DNA of 64,000 nt from Dillenia suffruticosa (GCA_033439265.1 JAVTVX010000012.1:12001501-12065500); one strand, 5' to 3'. Shown: positions 47,850 through 59,969, numbered from the stretch's first letter. The notes: generated by a model not told the origin, from the sequence alone. Translations and numbers: made by a program.

Positions 47850-49086
47850 GTACACATTGTCATGCGGCACTCATGTCCTACGTACAAGGGTAGCTTTAAA
47901 AGAAAGAAAAAAGAAGAACAGATTAAGGGTTGGAAAACCAGGTATAGGGAAAGGAAGGATACAACTCATGGCTTTGAGTGAACTTTTGCTTTCCACCATA
48001 GGGATCTCTCAACCAATTGCTACACTTGAAAGGCGTAGGACTTACTACATTGCATCATAAGGATCTTTCACATAATATTAAAATTAAACAATAGAAGTGT
48101 TGTCAAAAGACAGTACTTTATGTTGCCTAATATTCTAAGGAAACTCTTCTCACAAAGGAGAAATAAAGGGATCAAAAGTTGACTGAAATTCTAGTTGATT
48201 GATTGTCTGAAATGAGGGGGGATTACAAGCCTTTATATAGGGATTAGGGGAAGGCCAAATGGTCACATAGCATTGAGCCATTTTTGCCTAAAGAAACCTC
48301 CTTGCCTTGAACTTATGTCTTTTTGGCCTAGGGAGGTTATAACTACCCTTGTACATTCAAATTCCCATCCTTACATTTATTCCCAATAACTACTATATAA
48401 ATAACTACTTTCCTATTATAAAATCCTTTGGCTTTATGCCTTATTACTTGTCCAATGCCTTGCATTTATTTTGCTCCTTCACTTGGTGTCTCCATGGCTC
48501 CAATGGCTGGTGTCTTCTTGGTTACTCTTGAGCAATAACTGTCCAATGCATCTTTTGGAGCGTGTGTGGCTTGTAGCTTGTGCATGGATGCCTTGTTGCT
48601 TGGTGCTTCTTGGCCTATGGCCAACAAATCATCGCATGTTCCTTGTTACTCATGCCCTTGAACTCGTGGCTCCTTGCTCGTGGCTCATTGCTTATGGGTT
48701 TCTGTTTGTTGCTTGCTACTTATGGCCTTCTGCTCATGTCCTTCTACTTGTTGCACGTTGCTCATGGCCTTTGGCTCATAGCCTTTTGCTTGTGGCATCC
48801 TGCTCATAGCCTTTGGCTCGTGTCCTTCTGCTTGTATAACGCTACTCATGCTCTTCTACTCCTGTGACTCATTGCTCATGGCCTACTACTCGTGGCCTTT
48901 TACTCACTCCTCTTGCTCGTACCCTTTTGCTTGCACCTCTTGCTCATGCCCTTTCATTTGCACCTTTTGCTCGTGCCCTTTCATGTGAACCTCCATGCTG
49001 TCCGCTCGTGGCCTTTGGCTTGTCCATTGCGCTGCTTGATGTTCTCCACCCAGTGAATTGCGTAAGGCCTTCCTTTGTTCTGTGAC
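47850..49086 (-). mobile_element. 3' LTR of an older gypsy element
   Basis: On the minus strand the LTR begins TGTCACAGAACAAAGG at 49086, directly after a polypurine tract. A CTATATAAAGGC TATA-like motif lies at about 48232-48243 on the minus strand. The segment 48540-49020 is a degenerate repeat of TGCTCATGGCCTTT-type words. The left limit is approximate. Layout resembles the LTR at 3103-4523. Confidence 0.6.
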
Positions 49087-49102
49087 ATTCCCCCCTTCTT
49101 GG
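49087..49102 (-). other. Polypurine tract of the older gypsy element
   Basis: The minus strand reads CCAAGAAGGGGGGAA immediately before the LTR start TGTCAC, the primer site for plus-strand DNA synthesis. Confidence 0.7.
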
Positions 49103-49563
49103 GGACAAACCATGTCCTCAAGGTTGGTGTAAACTTCTCCTCCTTCACGTATTGATAGAGCATCGGCTACATAATTCTTCTTGCCTAGATGGTAGATGAC
49201 TTTGAACTCATACCATTGTAGCTTTATGACTCATGATTGTTGTTGAGGGATCGTGATCTTCTGCTCAAGTAGTACTTTGAGAGTGCTGATCCATAATGAT
49301 CTTGAATTTCCTGCCAAGAAAATATGTTCTCCAAACACAAAAGGCTTCAACCATCACAAGCATCTCCCTTGCATAAACTGACCAGGACTTCTTTTAGGTG
49401 CGAAGTACCTTGCTAATGAATGCTAATGGTCTCTTTTGCGGGAGAAGTACTACTCCAATGCCAATAGCACTCACGTTGGTGTAAATTTCAAAGTCGACAT
49501 CAAATTTGGCATGGCTAGGACTGAACTGGTTGTCATGGCTTGCTTGAGATTTTCAAATGAGTC
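49103..49563 (-). pseudogene. Gypsy RNase H relic, part 1
   Basis: The minus strand from 49563 reads, over several frame changes, LKQAMTTS, FEIYTNVSAIGIGVVL (RNase H start, usual YTDAS), RPLAFISKVL, SWSVYAREMLVMVEAF, YFLGRKFKIIMD and the LEDMVCPQEGG end. These are in the order of RT connection and RNase H in plant gypsy polyproteins; RNase H removes the RNA strand during reverse transcription. Internal stops and frameshifts are several, and the catalytic Asp of YTDAS reads Asn. The frame continues beyond 59925 after the inserted element is removed. Confidence 0.8.
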
Positions 49564-51967
49564 TGTCATGCCGCAAACTGGGATCGTGAATAGCCGTCCA
49601 TTGTCCCTGGATGCCGGCTGTATTTTTACAGAAAATTGGATAGAATTTCCCGATAAATCGAAAGTTTCCCGTGTACAATTAAATCTGTATATACAAAATC
49701 AACCTGTAATTTAAACAAATGGTCATCCCGGCCTCTCCAAAATCAACAAATTCCATCTCCAAACATCCAGGACAATGTAAGGCTTTACAATTTCCAGCAA
49801 TCCTAGCCACAGACCTCTACTGTCACGCCCAACTAGAGCATGAGCAGCCACTATACTGAGCGGACCTAAGTTTATACAATGTATAACACATTTCCCAAGT
49901 GAAAAGTTTAAAACGCTTACAGATGCCTCAATGCGAGTAAAATGAATAAAACGAGAGTTATGCACACAACTGCTCATAAGTTATACAGTTATCCCATAAT
50001 ATATACGGCCAACTATGAACCTAAATGTCAAGATCTCATAGGGTCGAAATAAAATAAAGATTTCATATTTCTATTTGAAGTAAATCTCACCTCGTGAATA
50101 CCAAATCCGTCCTAGAGCCTGTAACGTCGCTCTATCACAATAAACCTGTCCGAGGAGGGAAAATAGAGGGGTGAGTATCATGGGAAGATACCCACTGAGT
50201 GAGGGGGAAAATGTCAAGCACAAATAGCGTGGGTGAACCATTGGAGTGTTAAATAATATCATTTGAAACAAAAATTTACATTTCGCAGCAAAACATGATA
50301 TGTTTAGCAATTTGAAATCATTTAATCAATCACACGATAACAAGCATGTATGCATCCATTTAAAATCAAGTCATATCAGAGTGAGCCAAAAATGGTCCTG
50401 GCAAAGGTCAACCGTGACCAAGAACAGGCGCATCGGGGGTTTTATTATGCATAGATTTTAAAACGCTCTCTACTTCGACGTTGGCAATGAGTTCGCTGGG
50501 GTTAACTCATCATCGTGTATAGGACCCTGCCCGATACTAGACGGTGGCGTCACACACGTCCTCCCCCTACGTAGGTTCAACCGGCCGCACCTATAGCCCT
50601 TAGAATAAATAACGTTTGCGGATACCTCCTGTAGAAACGTATCCAGGCAACCTGTGCCTCTATAAACGCCCTTCGTAGTAACAGAATCATCAATGTCATC
50701 ATCATAGTATCACAAGGGCACAACGTCCCACAAGTAAAATCATATCATCGCATAACTAGTGGGCATCCGACCCACATAATTCATCAAAGCATTTCAAGTT
50801 TGCGTGCCAATACGTTTCATCAAATTATTTCAAAACAGCATATCATGCAATAGTAGAAAAGAAAATTATCAATTTTCAAGTAATGGCACAATTTTTGTTT
50901 CATTTCAAACCATGAATGCATAGTCATCGTGAATATAATTTCAAGACACTCCAATAATCACAAAACAGATTTGAAATTTAGTATCATACGTCAAATCAAT
51001 GCATATCAAAAGCATGTTTTATCGAAAACACGACAGAAAAAAAACGTTTTACTATTTTATGCAAGAGATTAGAGTCTCACTTACTTATTTAGGGAGGGTG
51101 GTCACTCCCTATTTTTCAACGAGTCTCCGAAAGACAAACCTAATCAAATCATCAAATTTTATATCAAATAAAACCCTAATAAGGGATTTTATCAACAAAA
51201 TTTATTCAAACTTTGAAGTGAGTGCGTTGCTCTCACCTAAGGTTCCTCGAGTTTCAGACCTAACTGTCGTTCACCCGTCAGGTTGGTCTAAAACCTGTAA
51301 TATTTCTAAATTTCAAATATATTAGCAATAACTAAATTTCTAAAAATATAATCGTTACCTGCAGTACAGAAGATGCAGGTGAGCTCTCGAAGGGAACAGC
51401 TGGTCGCGGGCTCGCGGGCCGTCACGGGCAGGCGGGCTGGTGGGCTGGCACGCTGGAGCACTCTTGCGCTCGTACTGGGGTCGCACATGCTCGTGCAGGG
51501 GTCGCGTGCTAGAGCGCTGGGGTCGCGTGCTGGCTCGCGCTGGGCTCGCGTGCTGGCTCGCGCTGGGCTCGCGTTGGGTCACGCGCTGCTCGCGCTGGGT
51601 CGCGTGTTGCTCGTGGGAGATCGCGCGCTGTTCGTCGGAGATCGCGCGCTGCTCGCGGGAGATCGCGCGTAGGGATCGCACAGCTTGTGCGCAGGCACGG
51701 TTCACGCTGTGGAGTGCTCGGGCAGAAGGTTTAGCGCTGCTCCCGGCTCGCGCAAGGAAGGAGGCGCTGCAGGCTAGCGCGCTCGCGTGAGGAAGGAGGA
51801 GCAGCGGCGGTGGGTGGCTGAAGGGGAGAGGCCGCGGCGGAGGAGAAGAGAAAGAGAGAAAAAAAAGAGAAAGGGGGAGAGAGAGAGGGAGAAAAAGAGA
51901 GATTAGGGCTTTTTAGCACTAATCCAATTTTGGGGATATATATATATATTTTTTTTTTTGTGTTACA
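49564..51967 (-). mobile_element. 3' LTR of the full gypsy element (2404 bp)
   Basis: Paired with 57299-59920. It carries the GTGAGTATC...GATACCCACTGAGTGAGG block (50170-50205) and a GC-rich minisatellite (51400-51680). It is about 220 bp shorter than the partner, mostly in the minisatellite and the 51320-51360 segment. Confidence 0.92.
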
Positions 51968-51985
51968 TTTTCTAACCCCCTAAGA
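51968..51985 (-). other. Polypurine tract candidate
   Basis: The minus strand reads TTAGGGGGTTAGAAAA just before the 3' LTR start TGTAACA. Confidence 0.6.
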
Positions 51986-52015
51986 TTAAGTTTCGTTCTC
52001 GAAACTAAAAGAGGA

Positions 52016-53500
52016 CTAAACTGCAAATAAATGGGGGTACTGTCTCCTCATAGCCTCCTCGGGCTCCCAGGTCTCCGCCTCGACCTGATCACTCCTCCAC
52101 AAAACTTTGACCAATGAAATTTCCTTACTCCGTAGCTTTCTGACCTATCGATTTAGAATAGCCACGGGCTGAACTGGAAGACTAAGGTCCTCTCGTAACT
52201 CAAGAGGTGGAGGCTCAAGTACATGAGAAGAATCGGCCAAATATTTTCTGAGTACTGAGACATGGAATACGTTGTGAATACAGGATAGTTCATCTGACAG
52301 TTCCAATCTATATGCCACACTCCCGACCCTCTCAAGGATACTGAAAGGCCCAATATATCTGGGGCTCAACTTGCCCCGCTGCCTGAACCGTATATCTCTC
52401 TTCCAAGGAGATATCCTCAAGAAAACCATATCTCCCGTAGCAAACTCAAGAGGTCGCCATCTACGATCAGCATACGTCTTCTGTCTGTCCTGGGCGGCTT
52501 TCATCCGCTCACGGATAACCTTAACTTTATCCTTTGTTTGGTCAATCAACTCAATGCTACTGAGACATCGCTCTCCGACCTCATCCCAGCATATCGGGAT
52601 GCGACACTTCCTGCCATACAGTGCCTCATACGGGGGTATCCCTATACTCGTCTGATAGCTGTTATTATATACGAATTCGACTAGTGGAAGGTACCGGTCC
52701 CAACTACCCCGAAAATCCATCACACAAGCATTCAGCATGTCCTCAAGGGTCTGAATGGTCCTCTTAGACTGGCCGTCCGTCTGAGGATGATATGCCGTAC
52801 TGTAGTTCAATTTAGTACCCAATGCCTCCTGCAACTTGGGCCAAAACCTAGATGTGAACCTGGGGTCCCTATCTGAAACAATCGACATGGGTACCCCGTG
52901 AAGCCGAACTATGGTATCAACGTAGAGACGTGCCAACGCCTCTAAGGAATAGTCACCGCGGATAAGGATAAAATTTATAGATTTGGTGAGTCGATCGACA
53001 ATCACCCAAATAGCATCATACCGTGTAGAAGTATGCGGCATCCCCATCACGAAGTCCATAGTAATATGCTCCCATTTCCACTCAGGAATGGGAAGAGGTT
53101 GCAGTATGCCCATTGGACGTTGATGCTCGGCCTTCACCTGCTGGCACACCAAGCATCGTGCCACAAACTTTGCTATATCCCTCTTCATGCCTGACCACCA
53201 ATAGCTACCCCTAATGGTCCGGTACATCTTCGTACCCCCGGGATGCATAGCGTATGCAGAAGAATGTGCTTCCTCAAGGATAGCATACCGAAGATCACTA
53301 TCGGCCGGGATACACACTCTGTCTCTGAATACCATGAGTCCATCATCACGGACTCTGAAGTCTCCGCCCTCAGCTCTGCGGACTCTATCCGCAAAACCCT
53401 GAATTTCTTTATCTGTACTTTGGAGCTTTTTGATACGATCAAACAAAGTCGGTCTGACCTCAAATATGGCTAGTAAGCCTCCCTGATCATCGTTAGTCAA
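52016..53500 (-). pseudogene. Gypsy integrase and chromodomain
   Basis: The 451-codon minus-strand frame (53500-52145) starts with linker sequence, then an HHCC zinc-binding motif (His79 or His86, Cys116 and Cys119), the integrase core with Asp149 (TMDF) and Asp210 (VSDRDPRF), and DGQSKRT where Lys246 replaces the usual catalytic Glu at the 35-residue spacing. A GPF module (RYIGPFSILERVGSVAYRL) follows. A stop at 52145 splits off the chromodomain-like tail (SLVKVLWRSDQVEAETWEPE, about 52020-52140), which targets related elements to heterochromatin. With the key Glu gone, strand transfer is not expected. Confidence 0.93.
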
Positions 53501-54265
53501 ATTGACTCCTAAGTCTCAGAGTTCCACTAAACAAGAAAGGTAGGCTTTCTCTGTCGACTGTGAAGATGATGCTGACTTCCGACTCAAGGCATCTGCTACA
53601 ACATTCGCCTTGTCCGGATGATAGTCAATAAAGAGGTCATAATCTTTGAGGAGTTCTAACCATCTCCTCTATCTCAAATTCAGCTCCTTTTGGATAAATA
53701 GATATTTCAAACTCCTGTAATCTGTAAATACCCTGCAGGTCACCCCATAAAGATAATGCCGTCATATCTTCAATGCGAAGACTATAGCTGCCAACTCCAA
53801 ATCATGTGTCGGGTAATTAATCTCATGTTTCTTCAACAGTCGCGAGGCATATGTAATAACCCGACCATCCTGCATCAAAACATAACCCAATCCCTGTCGG
53901 CTAGCATCACTATACACTGTATACTCCCTACTACTAGTAGGAAGGGCTAGAATAGAAACGAATGTCAACCATTGTTTGAGCTCCTTGAAGCTCGCCTCAC
54001 AACGATCATCCCAAACAAACTTGACCCCCTTCTGGGTCAATCTCGACAACGGAGCAGCTATCCGGAAAAATCTCTCTACAAATCTACGATAATACCCGGC
54101 CAAACCGAGAAAATTACGAATCTCGATAACTGTTTGTGGCTGCTCCCACTTTACTATAGCCTCAACCTTCCATGGATCAACATAAATACCCTCCGCGGAA
54201 ACAATGTGCCCCAAGAATCCAATTTGTCTCAGTCAAAACTCACATTTCAAGAATTTGACATATAG
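53501..54265 (-). pseudogene. Gypsy RT connection and RNase H
   Basis: Frame 54214-53762 has the RT thumb/connection motif ([21 protein letters not shown]) and the RNase H start [15 protein letters not shown] with [12 protein letters not shown] and [15 protein letters not shown]. The region to 53500 continues with DYRSLKYLF and ADALSRK, the RNase H end, after an internal stop. Two stops at 54215-54265 separate it from the RT frame. RNase H would degrade RNA in RNA-DNA hybrids during reverse transcription. Confidence 0.92.
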
Positions 54266-55426
54266 TTACTTCTCACGGAGTATCTGCAATACCACCTGAA
54301 GGTGTTCGACATGATCTTCATCACTTCGTGAATATATTAAGATGTTATCGATAAATACGATGACGAACCGATCCAAATAGTCGTGAAAAACTCGGTTCAT
54401 CAAATCCATGAAAGCAGTTGGGGCATTAGTCAGCCCAAATGGCATGACTAGAAACTCGTAATGACCGTATCGGATGCGAAAAGCTATTTTGCGTACATCT
54501 TCGGCCCGAATTCTCAACTGATGATAACCCGAACAGAGATCAATTTTAGAGAAAACCATGGCTCCCTGCAACTGATCAAACAAATCATCTATACGTGGCA
54601 GGGCATATCTGTTTTTTATGGTGGCTTTGTTCAATTGCCTGTAGTCCATACAAAGCCGAAATGTTCCATTCTTTTTCTTTACAAACAGCACCGGAGCGCC
54701 CCAAGGCGAGGTGCTCGGGCGAATAAACCCCATATCCAGAAGTTCCTGTAACTGAGTTTTAAGCTCTCTCACTTCAGTAGGCACCATTTTGTATGGCGGA
54801 ATAGAAATAGGATTGGTCTCCGATACTAGATCAATCTCAAAATCGAACTTCCGAACTGGTGGTAATCCGGGAAGCTCCTTGAGGAACATATCTGAAAACT
54901 CCTGTACCATAGGGACATCTTCAAGCCTCGGTCCCTCAACGGTGGTGTCGACCACATAAGCCAGATAAGCCGCACAACCATGGCGTACCAAGTGTCTGGC
55001 CTTCATAATCGAGATAATACTGTGGGACAATACTCGTCTCTCACCCCGGAATACTAACGGTGGCTGCTCGGACCTCCTAAACTTAACCTCCTTCGTGAAA
55101 CAATCCACGGAAGCCCGGTGTAAACTCAGCCAATCAATCCCTAGGATGGTATCAAAATCTGTGATAGGGAGCGGAATCAGATCTACTTCTAATATCGCCT
55201 CCCCAATACCGACCTTACAGCCCCTATAGACTGTATCTCGAATGATATGCTTGTCAAGAGGAGTGATTACCATAATCTCCTCATCAAGTGGCAAGAGAGA
55301 GCTATCAGAATGACGAGCGAACGTATCGCTCACATAGAAAATATTCGACCCGGTATCTATGAGAATACTAACGTCGATATCGAATATTCGCATGGTATCT
55401 AAAAGTAAGAAAAAGATCAACAACAT
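54266..55426 (-). pseudogene. Gypsy protease and reverse transcriptase
   Basis: The 386-codon minus-strand frame begins with the aspartic protease (ILIDTGS, DTGS at residues 24-27; TILGIDWLS further on) and continues to reverse transcriptase: [48 protein letters not shown] (first catalytic Asp) and [17 protein letters not shown]. The catalytic FIDD motif reads FIDN at residues 358-361, so the second Asp of the pair is Asn. That and the flanking stops argue this copy cannot make an active polymerase. It would normally copy element RNA to DNA inside the particle. Confidence 0.95.
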
Positions 55427-55599
55427 TTAAATTGTAAAAAAAAAGTGAACGAATATATATATATATATCAAACTAGTTAAGCTTCGAAAGCTTTAACCAG
55501 TCAAAACTATATATCGACATCGTGATATACAAAAAAAATAATACAGAAAGTATAACAAAAGTACTACACTGAGGGGTCTGCGGGAGGATTACCCATAAT
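55427..55599 (-). other. Spacer between gag and protease
   Basis: Short AT-rich stretch with a TA run (55454-55466); no motif is seen. Confidence 0.4.
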
Positions 55600-57004
55600 A
55601 ACATCAGGGTTTACCTGTGCGTCCTCCTGTGTCATCGCAAACACATGAGCCTGGGCCCTAGGCTGCTGTCGCGACGATCCTAGCACTGTATTACACTCGG
55701 CTGCAGTTCGGGGAGTGGTAAGAGCTGAGTGCGCAAGTGCCCCCTACTGGCCAGTGCCAAACGTACCAGTATGACTCTATAAAGTCAATCCTCCTCGACT
55801 TATATCGAGAAAAACACTCCTAACGTGACCTTACTTCCCACACTGGAAGCAAGTAACTTGTACTTTACATGACCCAAAGGCATAGTGGTTGCTACATCTA
55901 CGGCAGAAGGGCGGTCTCTGTGTAGTAGACTACGTAGAGAACTAGGGGCGGTGTCCCAAAACACTGTGGTCGAGGTCCCTGTCCTGGTACTGCTGGTCTG
56001 AGGCTAGAAGAACCTCTGGGATTTCCAGAACCTCTACCCCTCTTCGATGACTGTCCACCCTGTGACCCAGTTTTCCTCTTCTGGTGACTATCCCTCTGTC
56101 TAGCCTCTGCTCGGACGATCTCTTCCACCTGAGATGCTGAATCAATCACCTCTGATGGTGTAAAAGAGGGAGTCACTGTCATATACTTCATGTTGCTCAA
56201 TTGGAGGCCATCTTCAAACTTGAACCTCATCTGAGCTGGTGTAGCCATATCGGGGACAACGGCCGCTAGTCGTCTAAGCTCAGCCTCGTACTCTGAAACT
56301 GACCTCATCCCCTGGCATAAGTACAGGAACTCCGTCCTCATCCGGTTCTGCTGGAATGGGGTGAAGTACCTGCGATCGAACTCTCGTAGAAAGTCCTCCC
56401 ACCGCAGGGTCTGTATAGCACTGTTACGGATAGCCTCCCATCATGAGAGGGCATCTCCGTCGAGGAGTCTCTCAGCAACTCTCAATCTGAGCTCCTCTGA
56501 TAGCCCCAAATCTGTAAGGATCCTACGAATCCTGTTGATTCAATGTTTTGCCGCTACTGCATCACTGGATCCTAAAAAGTCTGTGCATCCGAGCGGCTGA
56601 GACTCTTTCACCAACTACGTGAGCTTGTGGATGCGCCTCAAAGTAACCGACGTCTCATCGGTCGGAGTAGAAACAGAAGGACTGGCCACCGAAGGAGGAA
56701 TCCGTGCCGTAGGAGTAGGTACGGCAGTAGGTGCGGTCGCTGGAGTCTGTAATGGAGGTGGTGGCATCTGCGCCCCATATCTACTATACCACTCCTGCCA
56801 CTACCTCAAGACATCGAGTGGTGGTGGAGGAATCTCGGCTGTAACAGCCGGTGGAGGTACTGGGGGTAGCGCTGGTGAGCGTGCTCGAGTAGAGGAAGCA
56901 TCCTCCGGCACTCGTGGTGTCTCGGGTGCCCCAGGTACATCAGGCACTGAAAGACCCTCAAGTGAGGTGAATCTAGCACCTCTCCTACCACGTCTAGGTG
57001 GCAT
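55600..57004 (-). pseudogene. Gypsy gag with zinc-knuckle remnant
   Basis: Start is taken at ATG 57004 (MPPRRGRRG, the usual start of this Gag group); an upstream in-frame ATG at 57025 is less likely. After a Pro-rich N terminus and stops near 56800, 56610, 56540 and 56440, the retrotransposon Gag domain reads LRWEDFLREFDRRYFTP, MRTEFLYLCQGMRSVSEYE and LRRLAAVVPDM (56420-56220). A basic stretch (QKRKTGSQGGQSSKRGRGSG) follows. The zinc knuckle CFQCGK-stop-GHV (about 55830-55850) lacks its last Cys and contains a stop. Gag would build the particle and bind RNA. Confidence 0.88.
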
Positions 57005-57280
57005 AATTCTGCAAAAAAAATACATTGTTATTAGATAGAAATCAAGAGTTAGGGTTAGTTGATCCGTAACTAACCCCCTAAAAAAAACTATAATTCAAAG
57101 CATTTGAATGCGAAATAACGGGTTAGAAGCGTTATGTATCCAACTCCATAACCTAGAAGAACTTATATGCCTATGGCCAAGTATGGGACTTTAAATGACT
57201 GTATGAAACTCTATAATGCAATGAGGACTTTTCATATATTTGGGAAGACTCTTACTACTATCTTTTCCCCAACCTAGACA

Positions 57281-57291
57281 CTCTGATACCA
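57281..57291 (-). other. Primer-binding site, initiator-Met tRNA
   Basis: The minus strand reads TGGTATCAGAG a few bases after the 5' LTR end, the usual complement of the initiator-methionine tRNA 3' end. Confidence 0.8.
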
Positions 57292-57298
57292 ATAAAAC

Positions 57299-59920
57299 TG
57301 TCACGCCCCAGCCGCCCGTTGTCCCTGGATGCCGACTGTATTTTTACAGAAAATCGGACAGAACCTCCCCATAAATCGGAGGTTTTCCGTATACAATTAA
57401 ACCTGTATATGCAAAATCAACCTGAAATTTAAACAAATGGTCATCCTGGCCTCTCCAAAATCAACAAATTTCATCTCCAAACATCCAGGACAATGCAAGG
57501 CTTTACAATTTCGAGCAATCCTAACCACAGACCTCTACTGTCATACCCAACTAGAGCATGGGCAGCTACTATACCGAGCGGATCTAAGTTTATACAATGT
57601 ATAACACATTTCCCAAGTAGAAAGTTTAAAACGCTTATAGATGCCTCCATGCGAGTAAAATGAATCAAAGCGAGAGTTATGCACACAACTGCTCATAAGT
57701 TATACAGTCATCCCATAATATATACGTCCAACTACGGACCTAAATGTCAAGACCTCGTAGGGTCAAAATAAAATAAAGATTTCATATTTCTATTCGAAGG
57801 AAATCTCACCGTCGTGAATACCAAATCCGTCCTAGAGTCTGTAACGTCGCTCTATCACAATAAACCTGTCTGAGGAGGGAAAAGAGAGGGGTGAGTATCA
57901 TGGGAAGATACCCAGTGAATGAAGGGAAAAATGTCAAGCATAAATAGCGTGGGTGAACCATTGAAGTGTCAAATAATATCATTCGAAACAAAAATTTACA
58001 TTTCGCAGCAAAACATGATATGTTTAGCAATTTGAAATCATTTAATCAATCACACGATAACAAGCATGTATGCATCCATTTAAAATCAAGTCATATCAGA
58101 ACGAGCCAAAAATGGTCCTAGCAAAGGTCAATCGTGACCACGGACAGGCGCATCGGGGGTTTTATTATGCATAGACTTTAAAACGCTCTCTACCCCGACG
58201 TTGGCCATGAGGTCGCTGGAGCTAACTCAACATCGTGTATAGGACCCCGCCCGGTTCTAGACGGTGGCGTCACACACGTCCTTCCCCTACGTGGGTTCAA
58301 CCGACCGCGCTTATAGCCCCTAGAAAAAATGACGTTTGCGAATACCTCCTGCAGAAGCGTATCCGGGCAACTTATGCCTCTACAAATGCCTTTCATAGCT
58401 ACGGAATCATCAATGTCATCATCATAGTATCACAAGGGCACAACGTCCCACAAGTAAAATCATATCATCGCATTACTAGTGGACATCCGACCCACATAGT
58501 TCATCAAAGTATTTCAAGTCTACGTGCCAATACGTTTCATCAAATCATTTCAAAACAACATATCAATGTAACGGTAGAAAATGAAATTATCAATTTTCAA
58601 GTAATGACACAATTTTTGTTTCATTTCAAACCATGGATGCATAGTCATCGTGAACATAATTTTAAGACACTCCAATAATCACAAAACAGATTTGAAATTT
58701 AGTATCATACGTCAAATCAATACATGTTTTACTATTTTATGTAAGAGATTAGAGTCTCACTCACTTATCTAAGAAGGGTGGTCACTCCCTATTTTTCAAC
58801 GAGTTTCCAAAAGACAAATCTAATCAAATCATCAAATTTTATATCAAATAAAACCCTAATAAGGGATTTTATCAACAAAATTTATTCAAACTTTGAAGTG
58901 AGTGCATTTCTCTCACCTAGGGTTCCTTGGGTTTCAGACCTAACTGTCGTTCGCCCGTCGGGTTGGTTTAAAATCTATAATATTTTCAAATTTCAAATAT
59001 ATTAGCAACAACTAAATTTGTAACACCAAACCCTAGAACTTCAACCAATTATAGTCGTTACCTGCAGTACAGAAGATGCAGGTGAGCTCTCGAAGGGAAC
59101 AACTGGTCTTGGGCTCGCGGGCCGTCTTGGGCTCGCGGGCCGTCTTGGGCTCGCGGGCCGTCACGGGCTCGAGGGCCGGCGGGCTGGTGGGCTGGCCCGC
59201 TGGTGGGCTCGCAGGCTCACAGTCCAGCTTGCTGGCCACAGTGGGCTTCGCAGGCCGCAGTGGGTCGCGCGTTGGAGCGTGCTTGAGCTCATGCTGGGGT
59301 TGCACGTGCTCGTGCAGGGGTCGCGCGCTGGCTCGCCCTTGGCTCGCGTGCTGGCTAGCGTTCGGTCACGCGCTGGGGTCGCGCGCTGGCTCGTGCTGGG
59401 CTTGAGCGCTGGGTCATGCGCTGCTCGTGGGAGATCGCGCGCTGCATGTGGGAGATCACGCGCTGCACGCGGGAGATTGCACGCTGCTCGTGGGAGATCG
59501 CGCGCTGCTCGCGGGAGATCGCGCGTAAGGCTTGCGCAGTGGGTCGTGCTAGAGCTCGTGCAGGGATCTCACAGCTCGTGCGCGGATCGCATAGGTCGTG
59601 CGCAGGCACGGCTCACGCTGTGGAGCGCACGGGAAAAAGGTTCGGCGCTACACGCAGCTCACACGAGGAAGGAGGCGCTACAGGCTAGCGCACTCGCATG
59701 AGGAAGGAGGAGCAGCGGCGGTGGGTGGCAGAAGGGGAGAGGCCGCGGCGGAGGAGAAGAGCGGTGGCAGTGAAGAAGAGAAAGAGAGAAAAAAAGAGAG
59801 AAGGAGAGAGAGAGAGGGAGAGAGAGAGAGAGAAAGAAAGAGAGATTATGGCTTTTTAGCCCTAATCCAATTTTGGGGATATATATATATCTATATATAT
59901 ATTTTTTTTGTGGTGTTACA
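57299..59920 (-). mobile_element. 5' LTR of the full gypsy element (2622 bp)
   Basis: Paired with 49564-51967. Contains the GTGAGTATC...GATACCCAGTGAATGAAG block (57890-57925), the GC-rich minisatellite of GCGCGCTGCTCGCGGGAGATC units (59090-59600) and GA/TA runs at the distal end. Confidence 0.92.
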
Positions 59921-59925
59921 GAGTC

Positions 59926-59969
59926 CTTCAGCATGTTAATGAGTGGTTGGGCATTGCTTCCATAATACT
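59926..59969 (-). pseudogene. Gypsy RT/RNase H relic, part 2
   Basis: The minus strand reads AQPLINMLKDSF, the RT connection motif (usual APLTNLLKK), running into the relic at 49563 once the element and one GAGTC copy are removed. It is cut on the other side by the copia LTR at 59970. Confidence 0.6.

Larger units (their letters stand above)
49564..59920 (-). mobile_element. Full-length chromovirus-type Ty3/gypsy element
   Basis: Identical 5-mers GAGTC at 49559-49563 and 59921-59925 flank it. LTRs at 49564-51967 and 57299-59920 both run TGTCA[T/C]GCC...GTGTTACA on the plus strand. Minus-strand order is LTR, Met-type primer-binding site, gag, protease, RT, RNase H, integrase, chromodomain, polypurine tract, LTR. 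Long LTRs (2.4-2.6 kb) and a C-terminal chromodomain fit the Tekay/Del group. Premature stops and altered catalytic residues show it is inactive. It interrupts an older gypsy RNase H relic. Confidence 0.95.

Noticed and set aside
48471-49113. Leu/Ala/Cys-rich frame of about 110 codons
   Set aside because: Low-complexity degenerate repeat in an LTR.
51373-51790. GC-rich frames in the gypsy LTR
   Set aside because: Minisatellite by-products; the same region in the other LTR has different frames.
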